From: a virus
Length of the DNA: 43,512 nucleotides
IMG/VR virus record: IMGVR_UViG_3300021092_003763
Coordinates: 1-43,512 of that record
Direction: 5' to 3' (one strand)
Positions within the stretch are counted from its first letter, which is position 1. Each line of letters opens with the position of its first letter. The notes under the pieces are model-generated. The model had not been told where the DNA came from and made no database searches. It saw only the letters and a list, made by a program, of their open reading frames with translations. The translations under genes and the position numbers were made by a program. This document shows, one piece after another, positions 16,045 to 24,161 of the stretch.

Positions 16045-16722
16045 TTAACTTGCGGTTAGAACCGTTAATTTTACATTATACTCGGTTGGATTTGAAAATA
16101 CAAACCCCCCGGTTGCAGCTCCGGTGTATCCTATCTCTGAACTAACATCATTGCTTGTTTGCCACCCCTTCCAAATTCTACCATTTTTTACCTGCCCGGT
16201 CAACATCATAAAATCAGCCATAATGAATCTTGAACCTTTGTATTCCCAGTAAAGCATTCTTTGATCTGGTGTAGCATCTGCATAAAATTGTGCTCTTGCC
16301 ATAAATAAACCAATTTCACCCAAGGTTGTGTCAAAGTCACCCTGATCTAGATTAACCGATGTATAAGGAGCTATAACAAAAGTCTGCTGTTGATACCCAG
16401 AGAAATCTCTCACCGGATAGAAAAAATCAACCAGATCCAACTTTTGTTCTGTAACGTCTTGCCACGCAACATTCATAGATGTATTATAGAACCTGATTTT
16501 TTTAGGGTCATTGAAATTCGAAAAAGTCAAATTAACTCTTTCTAAACCACCAGGATTTAAAGCAATCAAAGTGTACCTAGTATCGAAATTAGCCGATGGT
16601 CCTGGGTCCAATCCTATCTGTGAAGACCCTTCACCAAAATATGTTCCACCCGTTATCGCAGGAGAACTTCCTCCATAAATATCAAGATCCCCGCCGGTTA
16701 TTGAATTATTCCCATTGGACAT
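16045..16722 (-). CDS. Virion-like protein, paralogue of its downstream neighbour
   Basis: I choose the ATG at 16722 (MSNGNNSITGGDLDIYGG), 2 nt after the stop of the membrane-protein gene. The reading 27 nt longer begins inside that gene. The product is about 225 residues, Gly/Ser-rich at the N-terminus and beta-rich after it, with the C-terminal block shared with the downstream 180-residue protein. This points to a small paralogous family of virion components, possibly decoration or fibre-attachment subunits. Function unknown. Confidence 0.65.
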   Translation of the reverse strand: MSNGNNSITGGDLDIYGGSSPAITGGTYFGEGSSQIGLDPGPSANFDTRYTLIALNPGGLERVNLTFSNFNDPKKIRFYNTSMNVAWQDVTEQKLDLVDFFYPVRDFSGYQQQTFVIAPYTSVNLDQGDFDTTLGEIGLFMARAQFYADATPDQRMLYWEYKGSRFIMADFMMLTGQVKNGRIWKGWQTSNDVSSEIGYTGAATGGFVFSNPTEYNVKLTVLTAS

Positions 16723-16724
16723 TT

Positions 16725-17525
16725 TTATAATGTGGTCGGATCGACCCAAGGTTTCTTTGGAGGATCACTTATTTTTGGTCTATTGGAATTTGTATAAAGA
16801 ATTTGCTGGTTTGAAAAATCAATATTGCTTTCTAAATTTTTTTCTTGTTCTGTTTCGGATTTTTCTAATTCCAAAATTTCTTGGTTAGAATTTTCTTCAG
16901 AGGATAGATTTTGTATTTCATCAGGGTTAAAGTGTTCATTTTCCGGATTTACTTTATCATCAACAGATTTAACAAGAATTCCTCCACCATCAATAATCAC
17001 TTCATCTTGATTAGAGTAATCGTGAGTAAATGAAATATTCTGAAAAGTTTTGGTCTCAGGTTGTTCGAATTTTTGATCTTCTTCAATTTTTTCGGTCGGT
17101 TTAAGATAATCAACAAGGGATTTTATAAATCCGAGAGCGACCAAGGGTAAAATAGCTCCAGAAATTAGACTTAGAACTCTTTTTTGAAAAATTAACTCTT
17201 CCCCTTCTAATCCAAAAAGTTGACTCCATGATTCGAAATTTTCCAAATTAACAAATGCATAATAGGTGTTTCCCATTGATTGCATGAAAGTCAAAACAAA
17301 AAATAAGAGCCAAATCAAATTTTTGTTCATCTTTTCCAAAGTTATAATTGAAGCCAAAGAAGCTGCTGCTCCTATCTCAAAGGCGATAGCCAAAAAAATT
17401 GCCAACCATTCTGGATTAGACAACTTAAAAAACTCAATTACGTGGATGGTTGAGATCACACTAACCACAACATAAAGAGAAACAAAGGTTGAAATAATAA
17501 ACCAATGCAACTTTTTACTGTTCAT
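16725..17525 (-). CDS. Membrane protein with four predicted TM helices and acidic tail
   Basis: A 266-residue protein. Hydrophobic segments at about 8-30, 41-63, 69-91 and 115-137 should span the membrane. The remaining 125 residues form an acidic, Gln/Asn/Ser-rich cytoplasmic tail with a basic proline-rich end (RPKISDPPKKPWVDP). No known motif is visible. The ATG overlaps the end of the upstream coiled-coil membrane protein by 11 nt, so the two may work together, for example in lysis, its inhibition or superinfection exclusion. This is inference from position only. Confidence 0.65.
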   Translation of the reverse strand: MNSKKLHWFIISTFVSLYVVVSVISTIHVIEFFKLSNPEWLAIFLAIAFEIGAAASLASIITLEKMNKNLIWLLFFVLTFMQSMGNTYYAFVNLENFESWSQLFGLEGEELIFQKRVLSLISGAILPLVALGFIKSLVDYLKPTEKIEEDQKFEQPETKTFQNISFTHDYSNQDEVIIDGGGILVKSVDDKVNPENEHFNPDEIQNLSSEENSNQEILELEKSETEQEKNLESNIDFSNQQILYTNSNRPKISDPPKKPWVDPTTL

Positions 17526-17862
17526 GTTTCAACAATTTTATTTTGGTTTCCAAATCCTTTTTTCCCGGCAATATATGTTCTTTTTGAAATTGCATCATTT
17601 GCTGACTTCTATCCTTTTTAGAAATTTCATCATTTAGATAATTATATAATTCTAATTTTGATTCAATCTTAATTTTTTCAAGATTTTCCCGAGAAATGAC
17701 CAAATTACTTAAACTGTCCCGCTGGCCGGTACAATTCGTTTTTTCTTTGTTTAATTTTCTTATTTCACTGTTCTTTGAACAATTATGAATGAACATGAGA
17801 AAAAACATCATCACAAAAACCAAAAACCCGTGTTTAGAGAAAAAAACTTTTATCCTTTCCAT
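17515..17862 (-). CDS. Small single-TM coiled-coil protein, possibly spanin-like
   Basis: A 115-residue protein with one N-terminal membrane anchor (about 12-27, rich in Phe/Met/Val) followed by a charged coiled-coil region to the end. This N-in, helical-periplasmic topology is what inner-membrane spanins (Rz type) show, and the next gene encodes a polytopic membrane protein. No recognised endolysin lies beside it, so the lysis role remains a guess. A GATATATA element lies 20 nt before the ATG, supporting late expression. Confidence 0.6.
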   Translation of the reverse strand: MERIKVFFSKHGFLVFVMMFFLMFIHNCSKNSEIRKLNKEKTNCTGQRDSLSNLVISRENLEKIKIESKLELYNYLNDEISKKDRSQQMMQFQKEHILPGKKDLETKIKLLKHEQ

Positions 17863-17882
17863 AATTTCAATTTTTCTTCAAG

Positions 17883-17890
17883 TATATATC
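17883..17890 (-). promoter_or_regulatory. GATATATA element, candidate late promoter
   Basis: Minus-strand AAAGATATATACTTG, 20 nt before the ATG of the single-TM coiled-coil protein, in a 77-nt gap between genes. Nothing else is recognisable in that gap. Confidence 0.5.
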
Positions 17891-17939
17891 TTTAAAAACT
17901 AAAATCTTTTACTGGATGAAATCACAATCCTAGATTTTT

Positions 17940-18464
17940 CTAGACTATATCTATACCTTGCTGTGCAGCGGCTAATTCTTTTTCTAAGTTAGCAATAATT
18001 TGTGCATCCTGTTTAGAAATTTCTAATCCAATTCCGAAGGGTCTAAGAACAGAAACAAAATTTTCGGCATCTTTCAAACCTTTTCCTGTTTTTTTAGATA
18101 GGAAATAATAAATAGCATCCAAAGGGGTTGCCTCAATGAATAAGGTATTTTCTTTTATCTTTTCCTTCTTAAATTTTGTAATCAATTTATTAATTTCGAT
18201 AATTCCAACCGCTTCTCTTTCTTTCCATTCGGCTTCTTCCAACATGTAATTATAGAAAATCTGAATGTGTTCCGATTTTTCGAATTTGATTGCATACAAT
18301 TTACTGGAAAATTTTTCTTTTGCTTCCTGTAATCTTTTTTCACATTCTTGTATTCTTTTTTGATCCAATTGGAATGGAACATCTAATCCTTCAAAATCGT
18401 TTGAATTAACTGGAAGAACCTGAGTGACAACTTCCGAATTTTTTGTTGAAATCTTTTTTCCCAT
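17940..18464 (-). CDS. Hypothetical helical protein
   Basis: A 174-residue protein, mostly helical and highly charged, with a coiled-coil-prone stretch near 36-60 and a C-terminal helix LEKELAAAQQGIDIV. No signal peptide or catalytic motif is visible. It stands alone between a 77-nt and a 50-nt A/T-rich gap. I do not recognise the family. Confidence 0.6.
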   Translation of the reverse strand: MGKKISTKNSEVVTQVLPVNSNDFEGLDVPFQLDQKRIQECEKRLQEAKEKFSSKLYAIKFEKSEHIQIFYNYMLEEAEWKEREAVGIIEINKLITKFKKEKIKENTLFIEATPLDAIYYFLSKKTGKGLKDAENFVSVLRPFGIGLEISKQDAQIIANLEKELAAAQQGIDIV

Positions 18465-18514
18465 GATAAAATTTTTTATTGATCTTACATGAGATTCTAA
18501 ATTTGTTTCAACAA

Positions 18515-19315
18515 TTAGACCTTAAAAACATCGAAATCTTCCCGATTTTGTTGTAAATAAATTTTTAGCCTTTCCCTCAGATCTTTTACTGGGTAAATTT
18601 TGGCATCGGATTCCGGTCCAATGTGAACTAAAAAACCTCCATGAGTTTCTATCCCCAGTTCTTCCTCTAAAATCAAACGGTACAAGCTAATTTGAATCGA
18701 ATACTCGTTGTGTGAATTTTCGTATAAATCAACAAATGGATGAAGAAGTTTTTTGTATCTTCCTTTAGGGTGGTGGTCATCCTTGAACTCTTTGTTGGTT
18801 TTCCAGTCACCGATAAGAAACAAAAGCTTGTTTTGTTTCTCGTCCCACATTAAAAAAGGTTGGTCGATAGTTCCAGCCAATTTCCATTTTTTAGAAAAAA
18901 TTTTTAGCTCTGATTTCAAAGGCTTCAATTTTTTCAATCTTGATTCGTATAAATTCAGAAAAGACTGAACTCTCCGGATATCCTCTTCTTTCTCAGGCAT
19001 TTCTGGATTATCGCCAGACCAAAAATCTTCGATCCATTTGTGAACACGGGTTCCAAGTGAAGCTGCAGTAACTGCTTTTTGTGTCCAATCATTTTCTATT
19101 ACAGAAGGATCAACACCTGCTTCTGAAGCTTTTCTTTTGATCCAATAATCACGATCGAAGGGAATTTTGAATCTCCTTAGAAAAGTTGTTACTGAATCGT
19201 ATGTTATCCCTCGGTAAGAATAGGAGTGGCTGTTTTCTTCAAAAATAAAATATGGATCTTTGAAAAAATCCAATTTTTTTTGATATTCATTTAATACTTC
19301 TTCCCAATTTACCAC
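18515..19315 (-). CDS. RecB/Cas4-type PD-(D/E)XK nuclease
   Basis: The fold is that of RecB-like exonucleases. Counting from a TTG at 19354, the motifs are: GTRVHKWIEDF (His105), ELKIFS (Glu149), AGTIDQPF (Asp164), IGDWKTNKEF (Asp183 and Lys185, the D-x-K pair) and a QISLYRLIL helix (Gln221, Tyr225). All catalytic positions are present, so DNA end-processing or recombination activity is expected. I prefer the GTG at 19315 as start, because it overlaps the stop of the preceding gene as GTGGTAA and keeps the whole domain (266 residues). The TTG at 19354 would add 13 residues and overlap by 46 nt. It could also act in degradation of host DNA. Confidence 0.8.
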   Translation of the reverse strand: MVNWEEVLNEYQKKLDFFKDPYFIFEENSHSYSYRGITYDSVTTFLRRFKIPFDRDYWIKRKASEAGVDPSVIENDWTQKAVTAASLGTRVHKWIEDFWSGDNPEMPEKEEDIRRVQSFLNLYESRLKKLKPLKSELKIFSKKWKLAGTIDQPFLMWDEKQNKLLFLIGDWKTNKEFKDDHHPKGRYKKLLHPFVDLYENSHNEYSIQISLYRLILEEELGIETHGGFLVHIGPESDAKIYPVKDLRERLKIYLQQNREDFDVFKV

Positions 19316-19791
19316 GATATGAATGAATTTACAAATTGCATGATCTGTTCCCAATTCCTAATCACATAACCAAGAGCTACCATTTCTAAACAGAATCTTA
19401 GCAACCAAATCCAACTCAATTCCCTATATACAAAATAATAAATAACCAAAAATGAATCACCGCCAGTTTCTTTGATAGGCTGCAACCAAGGAGCAATTAT
19501 TTCGTGCAAATTAAGGCGGGTTAGGTATTCGTTGATAGGTCTGATTTCTTCGAAAACAAAAGCTGGCCTGGCATCGTCGGGGAAATCTCTGGATTGTGTT
19601 ACCTCTGGCGGAAGATTTACCACCGTGTAAATTCTACCAAACCAATCTTTTCTCAATCTTAGTTTGCTCCACTGAGGAGAACTCAATGACTCTTTTTTAA
19701 TAATCGTGAGATAATCTGAATATAATTTCAGGTCCTTGAGAACATCCCATAATCGAAGGGTAACTATGATTCTACCTAAAAAGTCAATCAT
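19309..19791 (-). CDS. Hypothetical protein with hydrophobic C-terminal part
   Basis: A 160-residue protein. The first 110 residues are soluble with a conserved-looking WSKLRLRKDWFGRIYTVVNL block (41-60). Residues about 114-150 are rich in aromatic and aliphatic residues (FLVIYYFVYRELSWIWLLRF, ALGYVI) and could lie in or on a membrane. It is directly downstream of the ECF-like sigma gene, overlapping its end by 4 nt. The family is not recognised. A structural role and a membrane role are both possible. Confidence 0.6.
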   Translation of the reverse strand: MIDFLGRIIVTLRLWDVLKDLKLYSDYLTIIKKESLSSPQWSKLRLRKDWFGRIYTVVNLPPEVTQSRDFPDDARPAFVFEEIRPINEYLTRLNLHEIIAPWLQPIKETGGDSFLVIYYFVYRELSWIWLLRFCLEMVALGYVIRNWEQIMQFVNSFISW

Positions 19792-20405
19792 TTTTTTGAA
19801 TTTTTTTTCGTCAAGGTCTCGATTTTCTTACGAATTTTTGTTCTGGCCCTTCTTATTCTTGTAGCGATGGACCTTTTCTTAATTCCATACTTGTCAGCTA
19901 TGTCCTTGTACTTCATACCATAGATCTCTCTATCAATCATGATATCCCTATAAAGTTCCGGGAGATCTCTAATTTCATCTACAACCTGCTCATAAACTTC
20001 ATCAATATCAGATCCGCCTGATAGGAAACTCCAGATAGGATCTTCTTCCACCGAATAAACCACTGAGTCTGAGTCCATCTTGGTTGAATCCAATTCGATT
20101 TCTTCTGTGGTTTTTGTTACGAGCCTTTTTCTACTTTTTTGTAAAAGTAAAGATTCGTTTTTGGCTATATTGTAGCACCAAGTTGAAAAATTTCCCTTCT
20201 CCGCATCATATTGATCTATTTTTTGCCAGACCTTGGACATAGAATTTAAAAAAGCATCCTCTGCTAATTCCATGTCGTTGAGGATGGTGAAACAGTGGTT
20301 CAAGACCCCCGGTTTTAACCTTTCAAATAAAAATTTAAAAGACATATCGTCTTTACCTTGAATAAAATTTTCTGCTAATACCTGAATGTTTTTCTCCTTT
20401 GCCAT
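19788..20405 (-). CDS. ECF-like sigma-70 family factor
   Basis: A 205-residue protein with the two-domain ECF layout. Region 2 (about 23-92) has ELAEDAFLNSMSKVWQKI and the -10-binding stretch GNFSTWCYNIAKN. Region 4 (about 137-195) has LPELYRDIMIDREIYGMKYK and an HTH YKDIADKYGIKKRSIATRIR with a basic tail. An acidic linker of about 45 residues separates them. It should bind core RNA polymerase and direct it to a promoter class, distinct from that of the gp55-like factor. No anti-sigma gene is obvious nearby. It lies 11 nt after the dCMP deaminase gene and overlaps the next gene by 4 nt. Confidence 0.85.
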   Translation of the reverse strand: MAKEKNIQVLAENFIQGKDDMSFKFLFERLKPGVLNHCFTILNDMELAEDAFLNSMSKVWQKIDQYDAEKGNFSTWCYNIAKNESLLLQKSRKRLVTKTTEEIELDSTKMDSDSVVYSVEEDPIWSFLSGGSDIDEVYEQVVDEIRDLPELYRDIMIDREIYGMKYKDIADKYGIKKRSIATRIRRARTKIRKKIETLTKKNSKK

Positions 20406-20416
20406 TTTTTTGTTCC

Positions 20417-20995
20417 CTAGATTTTTTTTCCCAATTTTACAATTTCTAAACCTGCCTCCAATAAGAAAGACAGGGGCTCAGGTTTTCTGTAGACCTTGCC
20501 GAAAACTACTTTTTTGATTCCCGATTGAATGATCAATTTAGAACATTCAAAACAAGGAGAAACGGTTACATACATAGTTGATCCTTCTGAACTTTGTGTG
20601 CTCTTGGCAAGTTTGGTGATTGCATTAGCTTCGGCATGTAGCACATAGCTCAAAGTCACAAAATTTTCATCTTCGCACTCATTTGGAAATCCCGTAGGAG
20701 ATCCATTATAACCATCGGATATAATTGATTTATCTTTTACAATTAGACTACCTACCTTCATTCTTCTGCAATGTGAATTTTGTGCCCAGATTTCAGCCAT
20801 GGCCAAATATACAGGATCAGTTTTAATATCTTTTGGTTTATAAAAGGTTTCGTCTTTTAAATTTTCAATTTCACTAAAAATAAAAACATTTCTCAGGTTA
20901 GGTTTTGCCACCCAGGAAAATTCTTCATATGAGCCCAAATCCTGAAAAAACTCATCCACAGGTATTTCTTTGAATTTAAATTTATTGGTGCTCAT
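20417..20995 (-). CDS. dCMP deaminase
   Basis: A 192-residue zinc deaminase. After a 55-residue N-terminal extension, the domain shows SHCRRMKVGSLIVKD, GYNGSPTGFPNEC, the zinc/catalytic HAEAN (His120, Glu122) and SPCFEC (Cys148, Cys151). The RRxxVGS and GYNGxPxG blocks are those of dCMP deaminases, which turn dCMP into dUMP for thymidylate synthesis. Cys76 and Cys107 could bind a second zinc, as in T4 dCMP deaminase. The N-terminal extension (DEFFQDLGSYEEFSWVAK) is unexplained. It fits with the kinase, ligase and loader genes as part of DNA precursor metabolism. Confidence 0.9.
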   Translation of the reverse strand: MSTNKFKFKEIPVDEFFQDLGSYEEFSWVAKPNLRNVFIFSEIENLKDETFYKPKDIKTDPVYLAMAEIWAQNSHCRRMKVGSLIVKDKSIISDGYNGSPTGFPNECEDENFVTLSYVLHAEANAITKLAKSTQSSEGSTMYVTVSPCFECSKLIIQSGIKKVVFGKVYRKPEPLSFLLEAGLEIVKLGKKI

Positions 20996-21063
20996 AAGGA
21001 ATTCGGTTTGAAAAGTTCAAATATAGCCAACTTCTTTGACAAATAAAAATTTAACCTGATTTT

Positions 21064-22788
21064 TCAAATTATATTAGAACTTGGTCTGAATGGCGTGTCA
21101 TTTGCTATCCTTAAAGGACCCGATAAAGATTTATAAATTCCTGCCAAAAGTCCTTTTATCTCTTTAATGTCTGAAGAGGATAAAGTTTCGCCTTCTTTTG
21201 TTCCTTTAGGGGTTTTATTTGTTTTTGTTGGAGCTTGTGGGGGTGTGTTTTCTACTTTATCGGGGGTTGATGTGCTTGGTGATGGTTCAGCTTGTTGGGG
21301 TGAAGATGCGGATGGACTTTTTTCGTCTGACTTTTTTAAAGTTGGAGTTTCTTTATTTAGTTTGGATGAATCCAATTTTTCAACTAAGTTTCCCGCTTGT
21401 TTGGAAAAATAATCCATCGTTGGGTCCCCACTTTCTGGAGTTTTTTGGGATAAAGATTGTTGGTAATCTTTGATTCCTTTAGTCAAATTTTCCTTGAATT
21501 TTGAACCAAATTCTTTTCCCTTGGCCTTTAATGATTCCAAAAGTTTAGGCTTAGTCGGGGAAATTACAGATTCTTGATTTTTCTTATTTTCTTTTTTAGA
21601 TTTAATTTTTGAATCTGTTTCTGGTTTCATTCCGTCCGTAAGCCCTGGTATTTTTTGCCCTTGTTCTTTCTGTGTAGGTATTTTTTGCCCTTGTTCTTTC
21701 TGTGTGAGAGATGATAAAACAGAGATTGGTTGGGTTTCGGTTGGTTCGGGTGCTTCATTATAGGACTCTATAAAATAATCTAGGTCCTCTTGAAGATCTT
21801 CTGGATATTTGGTGTAGTAATCTAGATCGGATTTCAAAAGATCTTCTCTTTCTTTTTGAATAGCAGCTTTTGGGACTTTAACACCAAATTTATTTTCTAT
21901 GAACCCTTCTAGTGTAGGCATTTGGGTAACAATATCCTGCAGAAAATTAGAATTTTTTTCAGACGAAACTTCATTTATTTGGGATTTTGCTGTGTTTATT
22001 TCTTTTTGTTTTGTTTTTTTTATGTCTGCCAATCTTTGCTGAGGGGCAACCACAGACAAATCCTGTTTTTCTGGATTAGCTCGTCTTTTTCTGTCTTCCT
22101 CCATTTCTTCTAGAGCGGATTTATAAAGTTCATCTTGATTGATAACTTTCTGGTCTTTTTTCAACTTTACAATTTCTGGTCCTGCTTCGCCTACAATAGC
22201 CATCCCATCCTTTTCAATTTGTCCTCCGTCTTTTAGTTTGGGTAACTTATCCAAACCTAACTTATCCAAACCTAACTTATCCAAACCTAACTTATCCAAA
22301 CCTAAATTACCCAAACCTAACTTATCCAAACCTAACTTATCCAAACCTAAATTACCCAAACCTAAAATTTTAGTCAAATCCAAATTTGGAATATTTGGTT
22401 TCACTTCTGCTGGCTTCGTCTGATTTTTTGCGATGGATTCTTTCATTTCTTTCAATAAATCAGATACGTTAGATTTAGAACCTACGCCATCGGATTTATT
22501 AGAATTTGCTGTCTTCGAATTTTTCTCTGCCTGCTTCCCTAAAGTTTTTTCTAATTCTTTAGAGAAAGATCCAACCATTTTTTCAAACTTTTTTGGATCT
22601 TCCTTTTCTTCGGTGGAATTTTGTGACCCAGATTTGTTTTCCTGCTTTAATTCATTGACAAGTTGGTTCGTATTTTTGTTGGTTTCTGCAGAAATTTTAT
22701 TTTGTTCTTTGAGCTCCCGAGCTAAAGAATCTAAATTGTTGGAAAGAGAAGATAGCTCCTTCAAAATGCTAGCTGTGTCCTGTGCCAT
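21064..22788 (-). CDS. Tail-associated protein with LGLDK repeats and GEAGPEIV motif
   Basis: A 574-residue hydrophilic protein. The N-terminus is coiled coil (about 5-55). Residues 142-181 are eight pentapeptides LGLDK/LGLGN. They lead into DGGQIEKDGMAIVGEAGPEI (187-206), a signature often found in phage tape-measure and tail proteins (VGExGPEIVxLxxG). The rest is Lys/Glu/Ser/Pro-rich and probably disordered, including a doubled TQKEQGQKIP. The length is close to T4 gp29 (590), but I see no hydrophobic helices, so tape measure is possible and not shown. A GATATATA element lies 13 nt before the ATG. It follows the hub genes in the transcript. Confidence 0.65.
   Translation of the reverse strand: MAQDTASILKELSSLSNNLDSLARELKEQNKISAETNKNTNQLVNELKQENKSGSQNSTEEKEDPKKFEKMVGSFSKELEKTLGKQAEKNSKTANSNKSDGVGSKSNVSDLLKEMKESIAKNQTKPAEVKPNIPNLDLTKILGLGNLGLDKLGLDKLGLGNLGLDKLGLDKLGLDKLGLDKLPKLKDGGQIEKDGMAIVGEAGPEIVKLKKDQKVINQDELYKSALEEMEEDRKRRANPEKQDLSVVAPQQRLADIKKTKQKEINTAKSQINEVSSEKNSNFLQDIVTQMPTLEGFIENKFGVKVPKAAIQKEREDLLKSDLDYYTKYPEDLQEDLDYFIESYNEAPEPTETQPISVLSSLTQKEQGQKIPTQKEQGQKIPGLTDGMKPETDSKIKSKKENKKNQESVISPTKPKLLESLKAKGKEFGSKFKENLTKGIKDYQQSLSQKTPESGDPTMDYFSKQAGNLVEKLDSSKLNKETPTLKKSDEKSPSASSPQQAEPSPSTSTPDKVENTPPQAPTKTNKTPKGTKEGETLSSSDIKEIKGLLAGIYKSLSGPLRIANDTPFRPSSNII
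21647..21706 (-). repeat. Two tandem 30-bp direct repeats
   Basis: Two copies of a 30-bp unit differing by one base, encoding the duplicated TQKEQGQKIP segment of the tail-associated protein. They are in frame and probably arose by slippage. Confidence 0.85.
22246..22365 (-). repeat. Eight tandem 15-bp repeats encoding LGLDK/LGLGN
   Basis: Eight 15-bp units: six read CTTATCCAAACCTAA on the plus strand, and two (fifth and eighth) read ATTACCCAAACCTAA. They encode pentapeptides LGLDK and LGLGN in frame. The near-perfect identity points to recent expansion. Confidence 0.92.
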
Positions 22789-22801
22789 AATAAAACTAAT
22801 T

Positions 22802-22809
22802 TATATATC
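22802..22809 (-). promoter_or_regulatory. GATATATA element, candidate late promoter
   Basis: Minus-strand TTAGATATATAAATTAG, 13 nt before the ATG of the tail-associated protein. The spacing is shorter than at the other sites, leaving a very short leader. Confidence 0.45.
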
Positions 22810-22829
22810 TAATTGTTGCAAAATGGAAA

Positions 22830-23018
22830 TCATTTCGAAAAATTAAAAACCTCAGATTGGCCAGAATCCTCCATATTTTCTTTGTTTTGTTTTTCTACAG
22901 ACTTGTTAATTTTATCCAACCAAATTTGGAACTCGTAATATGGAATTTTTTCTATCCATTCCGGATCTAATTTGTGTTCGTTCCAAAGGCGAAACTTCAA
23001 ATCAAAGTAGTTCTCCAA
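22830..23018 (-). CDS. Small hub-assembly or chaperone-like protein overlapping the gp26-like gene
   Basis: The frame is open from 23090 (GTG) but overlaps the hub gene. I choose the TTG at 23018 (LENYFDLKFRLWNEHKL), which overlaps the hub stop by 17 nt, giving 62 residues. WIEKIPYYEFQIWLDKIN followed by a charged helix recalls the small helical proteins (gp51-like, or tail-assembly chaperone second halves) that often follow hub genes. The lack of a good start codon leaves open a +1 frameshift fusion with the upstream hub gene. Confidence in function is low. Confidence 0.5.
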   Translation of the reverse strand: MENYFDLKFRLWNEHKLDPEWIEKIPYYEFQIWLDKINKSVEKQNKENMEDSGQSEVFNFSK

Positions 23019-24096
23019 AGATATCTGAAATAACGAAAAGAGATCTGATCCCTCCGGGAAAGGAAATTGGGGCGGTGACCTCCTGAGCACCGCACTTAGA
23101 ACAAGGTAAATTCACCTCCAACTTCGTACCTATCTTAAGTAAGTCTGCTACTTGAAATAAAATAGAAAATTCCTCCTTGGACCAAGAATTTGATGCCTCT
23201 TCAAGTTCGGCCAATCGGTTTTCATCTAAACCTCTCCAATCTTCGTAGAGATGCGGTGCTATTTTGATGAAACTTTCGTCTACATCCATCCCCTTTCTAA
23301 TCCTATTTCGAACATAAGTAGAGATTGCATCTACAACACCTATTGAAGGAACTGTTAATTTGATGGTTCTAGATAACTTTGAAATATTCAGAACGAACTT
23401 TCTATCCGATTTGGAATAATAGGACATCAATTTCTCGTCTATAGCATATTTGGATAAAACCCCAGTCCTTAGCTCAACACCATTTTGAAACGGACAATCC
23501 CCAGTTACACAATTAGTTTTAGGTTTTAAAACAATCATATTTTCTCCCCGTACAAAGGTTAAATCTCTGATCGTCATAAGGATAAAAAAGCGATCCTCCT
23601 GTTTAATTTCTTTGTAGGACACAACTCCGTATTGTGGAAACTTGATTACACAGCATCTTTCGAGAATCAAATTTAATTTGGCATCAATGTCGAGCATATC
23701 TGTTTCATCGATGGTTGAAAAGTGTCTTATTTCCTTTACCTCTGCAGGACGTATAGCGATCTGAACTCCTTCCGGGTAAAATAGTCCGCCAGAGGGAAGA
23801 AGTGAAGGAGGTAAATTTTTCCAACCCAAATCAGAAGGTCCGAAATCCCTTGGGATGGAATTTTCTGGACTTGTGGTGAGAATAGGCTCAGATTTTATTT
23901 GCTCAGCCAATCTCGTCTGAGATGGGCCTTCGGTTTTTTCTTGTGCCTGTTGGAATAAGGCATTGGCTTCTTTCTCTGCCCTTTCCTCTAAAGGATTGAT
24001 TGGGTTTAGATCGGCTACGCCATCATCAAAAGAAATTCCGCCAAGTTTTTCTTTTTCTTGTAAAATTTTTTCTGGTGATAAATTTTTTGGATCCAT
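23002..24096 (-). CDS. Baseplate hub protein, gp26-like (T4 baseplate family)
   Basis: I choose the ATG at 24096 (MDPKNLSPEKIL); the longer frame starts with TTG at 24105. The product is 364 residues. After about 95 disordered residues the T4-type baseplate hub fold appears: LPPSLLPSGGLFYPEGVQIA, then IRPAEVKEIRHFSTIDE, LNLILERCCVIKF and DRFFILMTIRDLTF. Counted from the TTG, cysteine pairs 199/204 (CVTGDC) and 335/338 (CSKC) probably bind one zinc ion, as in gp26/gp51 relatives, followed by the ISFPGGIRSLF end. The family takes part in baseplate hub assembly. It is larger than T4 gp26 (208). It follows the tail tube genes, across a gap with a hairpin and a GATATATA-like element. Confidence 0.75.
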   Translation of the reverse strand: MDPKNLSPEKILQEKEKLGGISFDDGVADLNPINPLEERAEKEANALFQQAQEKTEGPSQTRLAEQIKSEPILTTSPENSIPRDFGPSDLGWKNLPPSLLPSGGLFYPEGVQIAIRPAEVKEIRHFSTIDETDMLDIDAKLNLILERCCVIKFPQYGVVSYKEIKQEDRFFILMTIRDLTFVRGENMIVLKPKTNCVTGDCPFQNGVELRTGVLSKYAIDEKLMSYYSKSDRKFVLNISKLSRTIKLTVPSIGVVDAISTYVRNRIRKGMDVDESFIKIAPHLYEDWRGLDENRLAELEEASNSWSKEEFSILFQVADLLKIGTKLEVNLPCSKCGAQEVTAPISFPGGIRSLFVISDIFGELL

Positions 24097-24110
24097 ATAA
24101 TTCAAATTAG

Positions 24111-24145
24111 GTCACACATAAATGTGCTCCTTATATATGTGTGAC
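24111..24145 (-). promoter_or_regulatory. Inverted repeat overlapping a CATATATA promoter-like element
   Basis: The arms GTCACACAT (24111-24119) and ATGTGTGAC (24137-24145) pair perfectly over 9 bp around a 17-nt loop. A variant late element CATATATA (24132-24139) lies across the inner edge of one arm. The element is followed by AAGGAG, one of very few Shine-Dalgarno-like sequences in the window, and a six-codon reading frame MCDLI-stop (24119 to 24102) that ends 5 nt before the hub ATG. A second short pairing CACAT-AA-ATGTG is possible, so two alternative structures exist. There is no U-run, so a terminator is unlikely. Confidence 0.5.
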
Positions 24146-24161
24146 AGAAAAAAAACTAAAA

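Noticed and set aside
22246-22365. Telomere-like CCTAA repeats
   Set aside because: The unit is 15 bp, in frame, and encodes a pentapeptide inside an intact gene.
24111-24145. Rho-independent terminator after the tail tube genes
   Set aside because: The stem is good, but no U-run follows on the transcribed strand, and the hairpin overlaps a promoter-like element.
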